Of a DNA stretch of 64,000 bases, positions 16,506-24,637 are shown piece after piece (the first letter of the stretch is position 1; the number at the start of each line of letters is the position of its first letter). The stretch is from Actinomadura nitritigenes (GTDB lineage Bacteria; Actinomycetota; Actinomycetes; Streptosporangiales; Streptosporangiaceae), in NCBI RefSeq assembly GCF_017573545.1, contig NZ_JAGEOK010000013.1, positions 62,001 to 126,000 of the forward strand, written 5' to 3'. A program made the translations under genes and the position numbers. The notes under the pieces are model-generated. The model searched no databases. It worked only from the letters and a program-made list of their open reading frames with translations, and was not told where the DNA came from.

Positions 16506-16518
16506 AACGGAGTCTGCG

Positions 16519-18057
16519 ATGGACCGGCGAACCGTGCTGCGCGGTGGTCTCGTGACGACCGCGGGAGCGGCCTTTGCCCTGCTGAACGACGGCCCGGCGC
16601 GCGCGGCCGGGCTGCTGCGGACGGGCCGTCCGCGGCTCACCCACGGCGTGCAGAGCGGCGACGTCACCGCGAACGAGGCCGTGATCTGGGCGCGCTCGGA
16701 CCGGCCCGCGCGGATGCTCGTCGAGATCGGCGACCGCCCCGACTTCCGGAACGCCCGGACCCTCCGCGGCCCCGTGCTCACCCCGGACACCGACCTGACC
16801 GGCAAGGCGTTCCTGCGCGGCCTGCCGCCCGGCCGCGAGTTGCACTACCGCGTCCGGCTGGACGACCTGGACCGGGGCCTGGCGTCCGAGCCGGTGGCCG
16901 GCCGGCTGCGCACGGCGCCGCGCGCCCGCCGCGACATCCGGTTCGTCTGGTCCGGCGACCTCGCCGGGCAGGGCTGGGGCATCAACCCCGACCTCGGCGG
17001 CTACCGCATCTTCAAGGCGATGGCCGCGGTCGACCCCGACTTCTTCCTGTGCAGCGGCGACCTGGTCTATTCGGACGGCCCGATCTCCGAAACGGTGAAG
17101 CTGCCGGACGGGTCGACGTGGCGCAACCTCACCACGGCGGAGAAGTCCGCCGTGGCCCAGACCCTCGCCGAATACCGCGGCCAGTTCCGCTACAACCTCG
17201 AGGACGCCAATCTCCGCGCGTTCAACGCCCAGGTCCCGATGCTGTACCAGTGGGACGACCACGAGACGCTCAACAACTGGTACCCCGGCGAGATCCTGGA
17301 CCTGCCGCAGTACACGGAGAAGCGGGTGGACGTGCTGTCGGCGCGGGCCCGCCGCGCCGCCTTCGAGTACACGCCGATCGCCGTTCCGGCGGCGAAGGGC
17401 GGGCGCATCTACCGCAAGATCTCCTACGGTCCGCTGCTCGACGTGTTCATGCTGGACATGCGCACCTACAAGTCGCCGAACGACGCGGACGACTCGCCCA
17501 CCCAGCGCGACGGCCTGCTCGGCGCCGAGCAGACCGCCTGGCTCAAGGGCGAGCTCCGCCGTTCCCGCGCCACCTGGAAGATCATCGCGAACGATCTGCC
17601 CATCGGCCTCGTCGTCCCCGACGGCACCGCGCAGGAGGCGGCGGCCCAGGGCGACAACGGCGCGCCGCTCGGCCGCGAGCGCGAGATCGCCGGGATCCTT
17701 TCCGACATCAGGAAGAACCATGTCCGCAACACGGTCTGGCTGACGGCCGACGTCCATTACACGGCCGCCCATTACTACGACCCGGCCAAGGCGGCGTTCA
17801 AGGACTTCGACCCGTTCTGGGAATTCGTCTCCGGCCCGCTGAACGCCGGCGCCTTCGGCCCGAACAAACTCGACGGCACCTTCGGGCCGGTCGCGAAGTT
17901 CGTCCAGGCGCCGCCGCACGCCAACACCTCGCCCGCCGAGGGCTACCAGTTCTTCGGCGAGGTCGACATCGACGCGCATTCGGCGACGCTCACCGTCCGT
18001 CTCCGCGACCTGGACGGAAAGGTCCTGCACACCGAGACGCTGAACCCCGCCCGCTGA
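16519..18057 (+). CDS. phoD: Alkaline phosphatase D (Tat-exported)
   Basis: A 512-residue PhoD-family phosphodiesterase/phosphomonoesterase that releases phosphate from organic esters outside the cell. It begins MDRRTVLRGG, a twin-arginine signal cleaved after a ...ARA site near residue 34. The PhoD N-terminal domain includes THGVQSGDVT. The metallophosphatase core shows WSGDLAGQGWG, FFLCSGDLVYSDG, QWDDHETLNNW and WLTADVHYTAA, which supply the Fe/Ca ligands. SD GGAG lies six bases before ATG 16519. The PHO box upstream indicates PhoP control. Confidence 0.92.
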   Translation: MDRRTVLRGGLVTTAGAAFALLNDGPARAAGLLRTGRPRLTHGVQSGDVTANEAVIWARSDRPARMLVEIGDRPDFRNARTLRGPVLTPDTDLTGKAFLRGLPPGRELHYRVRLDDLDRGLASEPVAGRLRTAPRARRDIRFVWSGDLAGQGWGINPDLGGYRIFKAMAAVDPDFFLCSGDLVYSDGPISETVKLPDGSTWRNLTTAEKSAVAQTLAEYRGQFRYNLEDANLRAFNAQVPMLYQWDDHETLNNWYPGEILDLPQYTEKRVDVLSARARRAAFEYTPIAVPAAKGGRIYRKISYGPLLDVFMLDMRTYKSPNDADDSPTQRDGLLGAEQTAWLKGELRRSRATWKIIANDLPIGLVVPDGTAQEAAAQGDNGAPLGREREIAGILSDIRKNHVRNTVWLTADVHYTAAHYYDPAKAAFKDFDPFWEFVSGPLNAGAFGPNKLDGTFGPVAKFVQAPPHANTSPAEGYQFFGEVDIDAHSATLTVRLRDLDGKVLHTETLNPAR

Positions 18058-18112
18058 ACGGCGCCGGAGGCCGCGCCTCCCCCATGGCGCGGTCTCCGGC
18101 GGCCGGCGGCGC

Positions 18113-18190
18113 TCAGCGGGTGATCAGGACGTACGCGATCACGGTGAGCACCGCCGTCACGATGAGGTACCTGGCGAACACGTAACGCAC
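18113..18190 (-). CDS. Putative 25-residue membrane peptide
   Basis: A short frame from GTG 18190 to a stop at 18113 encodes VRYVFARYLIVTAVLTVIAYVLITR: one hydrophobic helix with basic ends, a composition unlikely by chance in this codon context. GGGG lies four bases upstream. It sits divergent from the lipoprotein gene at 18239. Whether it is expressed cannot be told from sequence. Confidence 0.35.
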   Translation of the reverse strand: MRYVFARYLIVTAVLTVIAYVLITR

Positions 18191-18238
18191 ATACCCCGCA
18201 GATCGGGGCACAGTCCCCGACCTGGGATCATCGACCCT

Positions 18239-18601
18239 GTGAACCCCGTGCGCACCCTCGTCCCGCCCGTGGCGGTGCTCGCCCTGTGCCTCCTCGTCCC
18301 CGGCTGCTCCGGCGGCGGGGACCACCGGAAGGCCGACTGCGCGAAGATCACCGCCGCGCTGCGCACCCCGTCGGAGTCGGACGACGTCCAGGGGATCATC
18401 GGCGCCCTGCGCCGCGTCCGCCCGGAGCTGAAGGACGACCACCTGGCCGGGCAGGTCGACGTCGTCCTGGACGTGGGCGCGAAGCTGAAGAAGAGCGGCG
18501 GCGACGAGACCGGCGGGAAGCTGCTGTCCGACTCCGAGGCGCTCCGCTTCAGCAAGGCGACCGACGACATCACCAAGACCTGCGGCACGCCGTCCCCCTG
18601 A
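18239..18601 (+). CDS. Small lipoprotein
   Basis: A 120-residue lipoprotein with signal LVPPVAVLALCLLVPGC (lipobox L-V-P-G-C, Cys about residue 23). The mature part is helical and charged (IIGALRRVRPELKDDHLAG) with two further cysteines (KADCAKIT and KTCGTPSP) that could form a disulfide. GTG start at 18239. No family recognised. Confidence 0.72.
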   Translation: MNPVRTLVPPVAVLALCLLVPGCSGGGDHRKADCAKITAALRTPSESDDVQGIIGALRRVRPELKDDHLAGQVDVVLDVGAKLKKSGGDETGGKLLSDSEALRFSKATDDITKTCGTPSP

Positions 18602-18728
18602 CGCCGCGCCGGGCCGAGTGCCCCGGCCGGTTCGACGGCCCGGTCCGACGGCCCGGGATCGGCGGTAACCCGTGCGGGCCCCGCGGACCTTTAGGGGTGA
18701 GGGGCCCCATCTCGGGTTTGGAGTCGGA

Positions 18729-19241
18729 GTGGCGGACGATGCGGCGGAACGGTTCACGGTGCTGTTCAGGCGGCACCACGCGCGTGTGCGGGCGTACGTG
18801 CTGCGCAGGGCGGACGAGGAACGCGCGGACGACGTGGTGGCGGAGGCGTTCACCGCGGCGTGGCGGCACATCGACCGGCTGCCCGAGGATCCGCTGCCCT
18901 GGCTCTACCGGGCGGCGCACAACTGCCTGAACAACGACCGGCGGTCCCGGCGGCGGCGCGAACGGCTGGCCGGGCGGCTGGCCCTCCACCACGAGGACGC
19001 GCCCGACCACGCGGCGGGCGTGGTCGAGGAGGTGCGGTTGCGGGAGGCGCTGTGGCGGCTGCCGGACGCCGACCGGGAGGCGCTGATGCTGGTCGGCTGG
19101 GAGGACCTCGACCACCCTTCGGCCGCCTTCGTGGCGGGCTGCTCCGCGGCGGCGTTCAAGGTGCGGGTGCATCGCGCCCGCAAACGCCTGGCCGCCCTGC
19201 TCACCGACGAGACCAGCCCCGCAGAGGAGGCGGCACGATGA
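18729..19241 (+). CDS. ECF-type RNA polymerase sigma factor
   Basis: A 170-residue sigma-70-family factor. Region 2 reads FTVLFRRHHARVRAYVLRR...ADDVVAEAFTAAWRHIDRL with the typical PWLYRAAHN. Region 4 (LREALWRLPDADREALMLVGWEDLDHPSAAFVAGCSAAAFKVRVHRARKRL) has the HTH. GTG 18729 with GGAG upstream is chosen; an in-frame GTG at 18672 would add 19 residues. The next gene overlaps by four bases (ATGA) and encodes a membrane protein, the classic sigma/partner arrangement. Confidence 0.88.
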   Translation: MADDAAERFTVLFRRHHARVRAYVLRRADEERADDVVAEAFTAAWRHIDRLPEDPLPWLYRAAHNCLNNDRRSRRRRERLAGRLALHHEDAPDHAAGVVEEVRLREALWRLPDADREALMLVGWEDLDHPSAAFVAGCSAAAFKVRVHRARKRLAALLTDETSPAEEAAR

Positions 19242-20335
19242 ACGACCTGGACGGCCTGCTGGCCGCCGCGAACCCGGTGCGCGCGGAGGACCTGGAGTAC
19301 GGGGAGCGGGAGGAGGCGGTGCTGCGGGGCATCACCGCCCGGCGGCGCGGCCGGTGGCACCCGAAGTGGAGCCCGCGGCCGCGGCGGAGGTGGGCGCTGC
19401 CCGGGACGGCCGCCGCCGTGGCGGCGGTGGCGGCCGCGGCGGTGGTGGCGTGGAACGCGGTGACGCCCGAGCCCATCCCCAGGCAGCGGTTCGTGACGTC
19501 CGGGCCCGCGCACGCGGTGCTGATGGCCGCTGCGGAGAAGGCCGACCGCACCGAGCCGAAGCGGTTCTGGCACGCGGAGGGCGAGGTCGGGCAGCTGATC
19601 CAGCGCGACCACCGCGGCCACCGGTACACGCTGCTCGCGTCGTTCCCCACGGCGACGTGGTTGCCGCGCGACCCGGCCGACGGGGACGGCGTGCACTACT
19701 ACGACATGGGCGCCGTGCGGCTGCGGCCGGTGAGCCCGGCCGACGCCCGGGAGTACCGGTTGGACGGGTCGCCGCAGCCGAACGAGAACCCGGACCCCGA
19801 CGCGGGCGTCTCGGTCCCGGACGTCCCGGCGGGCCCGCGGCCCGACGACAGCGTCTTCGAGGGGAACCCGGCGCGGCTCCCGACGGATCCGGCCCGGCTG
19901 CGGACGGCCATGCTGACCTGGGTCCGCGACCGCGGCGGCCTGCCGCACGACCCGGACGCGTGGCTGTTCCGGGAGGCGCCGAAGCTGCTGACCGATCCGG
20001 TGTCGCAGCCGTCGCAGAAGCTGCGGGCCGCCGTGTACCGGATGCTCGCGGGGCTGCCCGGCGTGCGGGACCTGGGCGCGGTCCGCGACCCGCTCGGGCG
20101 CCCGGCGCTCGGCGTCGCGATGGAGGAGACCACCCGCGACCTCGGCACCCTGCAGTGGCAGATCCTGCTCAGCCCGTCGGAGGACTTCCTGATGGCGACC
20201 CGCGCCGTGGTGGTGCGGCCGGGAGAGGCCAACAGCCGGGTGCCCGCCGGGACCGCGCAGTACTACACGTTGCAGCGGACGGCCGGGTGGACCGACACCC
20301 CGCCGGCGCAGAAGCCGCCCGGCGCGCGGAACTGA
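19238..20335 (+). CDS. CU044_5270-family membrane protein paired with sigma factor
   Basis: A 365-residue protein with an N-terminal cytoplasmic part (MNDLDGLLAAANPVRAEDL), one transmembrane helix (about residues 46-70, Ala/Val-rich) and a large extracellular domain rich in Trp, Pro and Arg. The opening NPVR...DL and the overall layout match the CU044_5270 family that accompanies ECF sigma genes in Actinobacteria. A role as anti-sigma or sensor is inferred from coupling to the sigma gene (ATGA overlap). SD GAGGAGG. Confidence 0.78.
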   Translation: MNDLDGLLAAANPVRAEDLEYGEREEAVLRGITARRRGRWHPKWSPRPRRRWALPGTAAAVAAVAAAAVVAWNAVTPEPIPRQRFVTSGPAHAVLMAAAEKADRTEPKRFWHAEGEVGQLIQRDHRGHRYTLLASFPTATWLPRDPADGDGVHYYDMGAVRLRPVSPADAREYRLDGSPQPNENPDPDAGVSVPDVPAGPRPDDSVFEGNPARLPTDPARLRTAMLTWVRDRGGLPHDPDAWLFREAPKLLTDPVSQPSQKLRAAVYRMLAGLPGVRDLGAVRDPLGRPALGVAMEETTRDLGTLQWQILLSPSEDFLMATRAVVVRPGEANSRVPAGTAQYYTLQRTAGWTDTPPAQKPPGARN

Positions 20336-20339
20336 GCGG

Positions 20340-21065
20340 TCACGGCCTCCGGTCGAGCCAGGCCTGCAGGCCGTCGAGGATGCGTTCGAGGCCGAACTCG
20401 AAGCTCTCGTCCGGCTCGACGCGGATGGTCGGATTCTGCCGCCACCAGGCGGCATAGCTGGGGTAGTCGTCGGCGACGCGCTCCACGAACGGGCGGAGCT
20501 GCTCGACGAGGTCGGCGGGCGACTTCCCGGCGTCGCGGGTGGCGCGCTCCAGCGCGGCGTCGGACGTCGCGTAGCCGATGGCGTGCGACATCAGCAGGTT
20601 GCTGGCCCAGCCGACCTCCGCGCCGGACAGGCCGGCGGCGGTCAGCAGCGCGATGGTGCGGTCGCTGACCCGCATCGCGTTCGGGCCGATGGCGGGGTGG
20701 TTGCCGAACAGCCCGAGCACCCAGGAGTGGCGGAGCAGGACCGTCCGGAAGGCGCGGACGACCCCGGCCGCCGCCTCCCGCCAGCCGACCTGGTCCGGGT
20801 CGGGGATCTCGACCTCGCCGAGGATCTCGTCGACGACGAGTTCCAGCAGCTCGTCCTTGTTGGCGACGTAGAAGTACATCGAGGTCGCGCCCGCGCTGAT
20901 GCTGGCGGCGAGGCGGCGCATGCTGAAGCCCTCGATGCCCTCGGCGTCCAGCAGCGCGACGGCGGCGCCGACGATCTCCTCGCGGCTGAGCTGCGGGCGG
21001 CCCCGGCGCGGACGGCCCGGCCGCAGCCAGACCGAGCCGGCGACGGGATCGGTTTCAGGGGCCAT
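20340..21065 (-). CDS. TetR-family regulator, divergent from MFS exporter
   Basis: A 241-residue TetR-class repressor. The HTH is LSREEIVGAAVALLDAEGIEGFSMRRLAASISAGATSMYFYVANKDELLELVVDEI. The C-terminal domain contains the TetR_C-like segment VLGLFGNHPAIGPNAMRVSDR and an Asp/Pro-rich end. It starts at ATG 21065 and points away from the MFS gene with a 114-base spacer containing a promoter overlapped by a palindrome. It most likely represses the exporter, released by an exported drug-like ligand. Confidence 0.9.
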   Translation of the reverse strand: MAPETDPVAGSVWLRPGRPRRGRPQLSREEIVGAAVALLDAEGIEGFSMRRLAASISAGATSMYFYVANKDELLELVVDEILGEVEIPDPDQVGWREAAAGVVRAFRTVLLRHSWVLGLFGNHPAIGPNAMRVSDRTIALLTAAGLSGAEVGWASNLLMSHAIGYATSDAALERATRDAGKSPADLVEQLRPFVERVADDYPSYAAWWRQNPTIRVEPDESFEFGLERILDGLQAWLDRRP

Positions 21066-21112
21066 GCGACGTCCTTCTGACCAGGGGATGCTCGGCCGCC
21101 CCAGATTATCGG

Positions 21113-21141
21113 TTGACGAACGACGTACCAAAGTTAGTACA
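21113..21141 (+). promoter_or_regulatory. Promoter with overlapping operator-like palindrome (MFS gene)
   Basis: TTGACG (21113-21118), 17 bases, then TAGTAC (21136-21141) form a promoter toward the MFS gene. GTACCAAA-GTTAGTAC (21126-21141) is an imperfect palindrome covering spacer and -10, the expected place for the adjacent TetR repressor to bind. Confidence 0.55.
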
Positions 21142-21179
21142 GTGTGCGAAAATTCGATCGCCGTACGAACGGGGATGCC

Positions 21180-22685
21180 ATGTCCGCCCGCAACCCGCGC
21201 CGCTGGGTGATCCTCGGCGTGCTCTGCCTCAGCCTGCTCGTGGTCGTCATCGACAACACGGTGCTCAACGTCGCGATCCCGTCCCTGGTGAAGGACCTGC
21301 ACGCGAGCAACTCCGACATCCAGTGGATCCTGGACGCCTACATGCTGGTGTTCGCCGGGCTCCTGCTCACCGCGGGCGCCCTGTCGGACCGGTTCGGGCG
21401 CCGCCGCGGCCTCGTCACCGGCCTCGTCCTGTTCGGCGGCGCGTCCGGGCTCGCCGCGCTGGCCGACTCGTCCGGCGAGCTCATCGCCGCGCGGGCGCTG
21501 ATGGGCGTCGGCGGCGCGTTCCTGATGCCCGGCACCCTGTCGATCCTCACCACCGTCTTCGACGACGAGGAGCGCAAGAAGGCCCTCGCCATCTGGAGCT
21601 CGGTGCTGATGGTCGGCGCCGTCGCGGGCCCGCTCGTCGGCGGCCTGCTGCTGCGCGACTTCTGGTGGGGCTCGGTGTTCCTGCTGAACATCCCGATCGC
21701 GGTCCTCGGGGTCGTCGCCGCGCTGCTGATCATCCCCGAGTCGCGGGGCCCGGCCGCCCGCCCGGACGTGGTCGGCGCCGTGCTGTCGACCGCCGGGATG
21801 ACCGCCCTCGTGTGGGGTGTGATCGAGACGGCGCGGGACGGCTGGTCGTCCGGCCGCACCCTCGGCGGGTTCGCCGTCGCGGTCGTCATGATCACCGCGT
21901 TCGGGCTGTGGGAGCGGCGCTGCGCGGAGCCGATGCTGCCGATGGGCCTGTTCCGGGACCGCAACTTCAGCGGCGCCAGCCTCTCGGTGGTGCTGATGTC
22001 GTTCTCGGCGGGCGGGCTGCTGCTCGCGCTCACCCAGTACCTGCAGTTCGTCCTGGAGTACAGCCCGCTGAAGGCGGGCGCCGCGTTCATCCCGCTGATG
22101 GTCGCCGCGATGGCGTTCAACGGGGTCGGCGTGGTGGTCGACAAGAAGTTCGGGGCCCGCGTCGCGGTGGCCGCCGGCCTGCTGCTGCTCGCGGCCGGCT
22201 TCGGCGTGCTGGCGACGCTGTCGCCCGGCGACGGCTACCCCAGGCTCGCCGTCGCCCTGGTCGTCATGGGGATGGGCAGCGGGACGATGGGGCCCGCGGC
22301 GTACGGGACGCTGCTCGGCGCGCTGCCGCCCGAGCGCGCCGGCGTCGGCTCGGCGGTCAACGACACCGTCCAGCAGGTCGGACAGGCGCTCAGCGTCGCG
22401 GTGCTCGGCAGCGTCCTGTCGGCGGCGTTCTCCGCCCACATGCCGGACGGCGTGACCGGCGCGGCGCGCGAGTCCATCGGCGACGCGCTCGCGGTCGCGG
22501 CGGCCAAGGGCGACGCCGGGCTCGCGGCGGCGGCGCGGGACGCGTTCACCGACTCGATGGCGACCATCGCGGTCGTCGGCGTGGTCGCCGGCATCGCCGC
22601 GGCCGTGCTGGCGTTCCTCGTCCTGCGCCCGGCCCCGTCGGCGCGGGAGGACGCCCCGAGCACGCCGGTCGACGTCGCCCCGTAG
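21180..22685 (+). CDS. MFS drug exporter, DHA2 (14-helix, EmrB/QacA) type
   Basis: A 501-residue proton-driven exporter. Helix 1 contains VVVIDNTVLNVAIPSLVKDL with the D-x-T-V-x-N-V-A-x-P motif of the DHA2 family. Motif A is GALSDRFGRRRG, and about 14 hydrophobic segments follow. ATG 21180 is preceded by GGGG; an earlier in-frame ATG at 21144 lies too close to the promoter. Divergent TetR gene upstream suggests substrate-induced expression. A hairpin with a T-run follows the gene. Substrate unknown. Confidence 0.9.
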   Translation: MSARNPRRWVILGVLCLSLLVVVIDNTVLNVAIPSLVKDLHASNSDIQWILDAYMLVFAGLLLTAGALSDRFGRRRGLVTGLVLFGGASGLAALADSSGELIAARALMGVGGAFLMPGTLSILTTVFDDEERKKALAIWSSVLMVGAVAGPLVGGLLLRDFWWGSVFLLNIPIAVLGVVAALLIIPESRGPAARPDVVGAVLSTAGMTALVWGVIETARDGWSSGRTLGGFAVAVVMITAFGLWERRCAEPMLPMGLFRDRNFSGASLSVVLMSFSAGGLLLALTQYLQFVLEYSPLKAGAAFIPLMVAAMAFNGVGVVVDKKFGARVAVAAGLLLLAAGFGVLATLSPGDGYPRLAVALVVMGMGSGTMGPAAYGTLLGALPPERAGVGSAVNDTVQQVGQALSVAVLGSVLSAAFSAHMPDGVTGAARESIGDALAVAAAKGDAGLAAAARDAFTDSMATIAVVGVVAGIAAAVLAFLVLRPAPSAREDAPSTPVDVAP

Positions 22686-22719
22686 ACGCCTTTTACAAAT
22701 CACCATATGACACTTCATT

Positions 22720-22744
22720 ACCGGCGACGCATCACCGGTTTTTA
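22720..22744 (+). terminator. Hairpin plus T-run after MFS gene
   Basis: ACCGG...CCGGT (22720-22739) followed by TTTTT (22739-22743), 35 bases after the stop. It lies in a locally AT-rich patch. Confidence 0.55.
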
Positions 22745-22906
22745 GTGGACCGCTACATTCACTTTACCCCTCCTATACGTTCTGGATGAGTAACTATTCA
22801 CGACGCGGAATAGCGACACATTCGCGTTGTTCGAGGCGTGACAGTTCCCCCGGTCCGGTGCCCTCGCGGCACGGGCCTGCCACACCCCAGAACAGAGGAG
22901 TGACAC

Positions 22907-23779
22907 GTGAGTTACGGAGACGAGCTACGACGCGAGATCATGTCGGAGGGGGTCACCCCGCTCATCGGAGTGTTCGACATGTTCTCCGCCTCCGTCGCCG
23001 CGAAGCACTACGACGGCCTCTTCGTGTCCGGATTCGGGTTCGCCGCGTCGCACTACGGGCTGCCCGACATCGGCTTCATCGCCTGGCCGGACCTGGTCGC
23101 GTTCGTGCAGCGGCTGCGGCTCGCCTTCCCCGGCCGGCACCTGCTGGTCGACATCGACGACGGGTACGTCGACCCCGAGGTCGCCTGCCACGTCGTCGAG
23201 CAGCTGGAGATGATCGGCGCGTCCGGCGTCATCCTGGAGGACCAGCAGCGGCCGCGCCGCTGCGGGCACGTCGACGGCAAGCGGATCCTCCCGCTGCCGG
23301 AGTACCTCGAGAAGCTCGACATGGTGCTGCGCACCCGCAGCGACCTCGTGGTGGTCGCCCGCACCGACGCCACCGACGAGGACGAGATCCTGCGCCGCGC
23401 GCAGGCCCTCGCGGAGACCGACGCCGACGTCGTCCTGGTCGACGGCGTCCGCAGCGTCGACTGGATCCGCCGGGTCCGGTCGGTGATCGGCGGCAAGCCG
23501 CTGCTGTTCAACCAGATCGCGGGCGGCAGGTCGCCGCGCATCTCGCTGCCCGAGCTGACCGAGCTCGGCGTGGACGTGGCGATCTACAGCACGCCGTGCC
23601 TGTTCGCCGCGCAGAGCGCGATGGACGCGGCGCTGCTCGAACTGAAGGCCGCCGACGGCCGGCTGCCCGAGATGACGCCCGACGCCGTCGGCGTCAAGGA
23701 GTCCATCGAACTGCTCGAACGCAACATCAGCCGGCACCACCGGCCGAACGGCCGGGAGATGGCGGGCACCCCCGCCTGA
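22907..23779 (+). CDS. Isocitrate lyase/PEP mutase-family enzyme
   Basis: A 290-residue alpha/beta-barrel enzyme of the isocitrate lyase/phosphoenolpyruvate mutase superfamily, which cleaves or rearranges C-C or P-C bonds of 2-hydroxy or oxo acids using Mg2+. The Mg-binding segment is LLVDIDDGYVDPE and the active-site loop reads EDQQRPRRCGH, as in methylisocitrate- or dimethylmalate-lyase relatives (PEP mutases have EDKxxxKxNS). GTG 22907 has GAGGAG six bases upstream. No phosphonate genes flank it, so PEP mutase activity is unlikely. Substrate unknown. Confidence 0.85.
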   Translation: MSYGDELRREIMSEGVTPLIGVFDMFSASVAAKHYDGLFVSGFGFAASHYGLPDIGFIAWPDLVAFVQRLRLAFPGRHLLVDIDDGYVDPEVACHVVEQLEMIGASGVILEDQQRPRRCGHVDGKRILPLPEYLEKLDMVLRTRSDLVVVARTDATDEDEILRRAQALAETDADVVLVDGVRSVDWIRRVRSVIGGKPLLFNQIAGGRSPRISLPELTELGVDVAIYSTPCLFAAQSAMDAALLELKAADGRLPEMTPDAVGVKESIELLERNISRHHRPNGREMAGTPA

Positions 23780-23839
23780 GCCCTCCGAACACCGGCATCC
23801 GCCCATCGCGGTGATTCCCCACCCGGGAGTCGCCGCGAT

Positions 23840-23905
23840 GTTTCGTCCTGCAGGAGTTTCCTCCTGCACGCATTTCTTCCTTGCACGAGTTTCGTCCGCC
23901 CATGA
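23840..23905 (+). repeat. Four tandem imperfect 16-17-bp repeats
   Basis: Units at 23840-23855, 23856-23871, 23872-23888 and 23889-23905 follow the consensus RTTTCNTCCTGCACGA. The last two are more diverged. They fill the space between the lyase-family gene and a small secreted-protein gene. Confidence 0.65.
23849..23868 (+). terminator. Hairpin within tandem repeats
   Basis: TGCAGGAG (23849-23856), TTTC loop and CTCCTGCA (23861-23868) give a perfect 8-bp stem followed by CATTTCTTCC. It could terminate the upstream gene or be a product of the repeats. Confidence 0.45.
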
Positions 23906-23919
23906 ATAAAGGGGTCACC

Positions 23920-24276
23920 ATGCAAATGCTCATCAGACTTCTGGTCCTGTCCGCCCTCACCTGCGCCGCCGCGGTCGCGACGGCCGGCGTCACCTGGGCG
24001 TCCACCTCCCCCTCCGCCCCGGCGGCCCCGGCGGCCCCGGCCTCGCACGGGGACAGCCTCGTCAGCGCGTTCAACAACACCGGCGACGACGCCGGCAACG
24101 ACAGCTGGCTGGAGATCGACCGCTCGTTCAACCTCGCCAAGGGCGACGGCAGCCCGGGCAGCGACATCATCAACGAGGTCAGCGGCGCGTCCAGCGGGAT
24201 GTCGCCCGGCTCCGCGAACGGGTCGCTGTCCGGCACCTCGACGACCACGTCCCCGCCGCGGTCGGACGACGAGTGA
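23920..24276 (+). CDS. Small secreted protein, Ser/Gly/Asp-rich
   Basis: A 118-residue exported protein. The signal peptide MQMLIRLLVLSALTCAAAVATAGVTWAS is followed by a Pro/Ala repeat (APAAPAAPA) and a low-complexity Asn/Ser/Gly/Asp-rich body (FNNTGDDAGNDSW, then SGASSGMSPGSANGS) ending in acidic residues. AAAGGGG (23908-23914) positions ATG 23920; ATG 23902 upstream lacks an SD. It recalls small surface or spore-coat-like proteins but no family is recognised. A perfect hairpin follows. Confidence 0.65.
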   Translation: MQMLIRLLVLSALTCAAAVATAGVTWASTSPSAPAAPAAPASHGDSLVSAFNNTGDDAGNDSWLEIDRSFNLAKGDGSPGSDIINEVSGASSGMSPGSANGSLSGTSTTTSPPRSDDE

Positions 24277-24281
24277 CGCCC

Positions 24282-24314
24282 GGACGGCGCCCGCGCCCCG
24301 GCCGGGCGCCGTCC
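24282..24314 (+). terminator. Hairpin terminator
   Basis: GGACGGCGCCCG (24282-24293) pairs perfectly with 24303-24314 around a 9-base loop, five bases after the stop of the secreted-protein gene. Confidence 0.8.
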
Positions 24315-24469
24315 GCTCACCCGCAGGTGACGATCGAGCGGCCCTTGGGGCAGGTCAGACGGCATTGATGTGAAGAGGGCGGAAATCCGGAAAAGTAAGG
24401 GGTATCCGATTACGGTCGGTTGGTGATCGCCCACGGAACGGGGGCGGCCGCGACCGGCGAGGAGTGACA

Positions 24470-24637
24470 GTGACCCCCGAAGCACGAACGGACGCCGTGG
24501 AGGCGTCGCATATGAACCGGGTCGACGTGAACCCCGGCGTCGACCGCGCGACGGAGCCCGACGAGGACCAGGTCCTGCGCGAGCTGTACGGAGAGCCCGG
24601 CGAGGACGGGATCCACCGCGGGGAGGGGGCCTCGTGA
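24470..24637 (+). CDS. 55-residue acidic protein coupled to CHAP gene
   Basis: GTG 24470, with a strong SD GAGGAG (24459-24464), opens a 55-codon frame whose TGA overlaps the GTG of the next gene (GTGA at 24634-24637). The product starts MTPEARTDAVEASHMNRVDV and continues acidic (EPDEDQVLRELYGEPGEDG), soluble, with no signal peptide. Position and coupling suggest a partner of the CHAP/peptidoglycan-binding protein. No family recognised. Confidence 0.65.
   Translation: MTPEARTDAVEASHMNRVDVNPGVDRATEPDEDQVLRELYGEPGEDGIHRGEGAS

Noticed and set aside
16519..18057. Frames within phoD as separate genes (for example at 17049)
   Set aside because: They lie in other frames of a complete PhoD reading frame with all metal ligands and a Tat signal.
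22907..23779. Phosphonate biosynthesis (PEP mutase) locus
   Set aside because: The active-site loop is EDQQRPRRCGH, not EDKxxxKxNS, and no phosphonopyruvate decarboxylase or other phosphonate gene is nearby.
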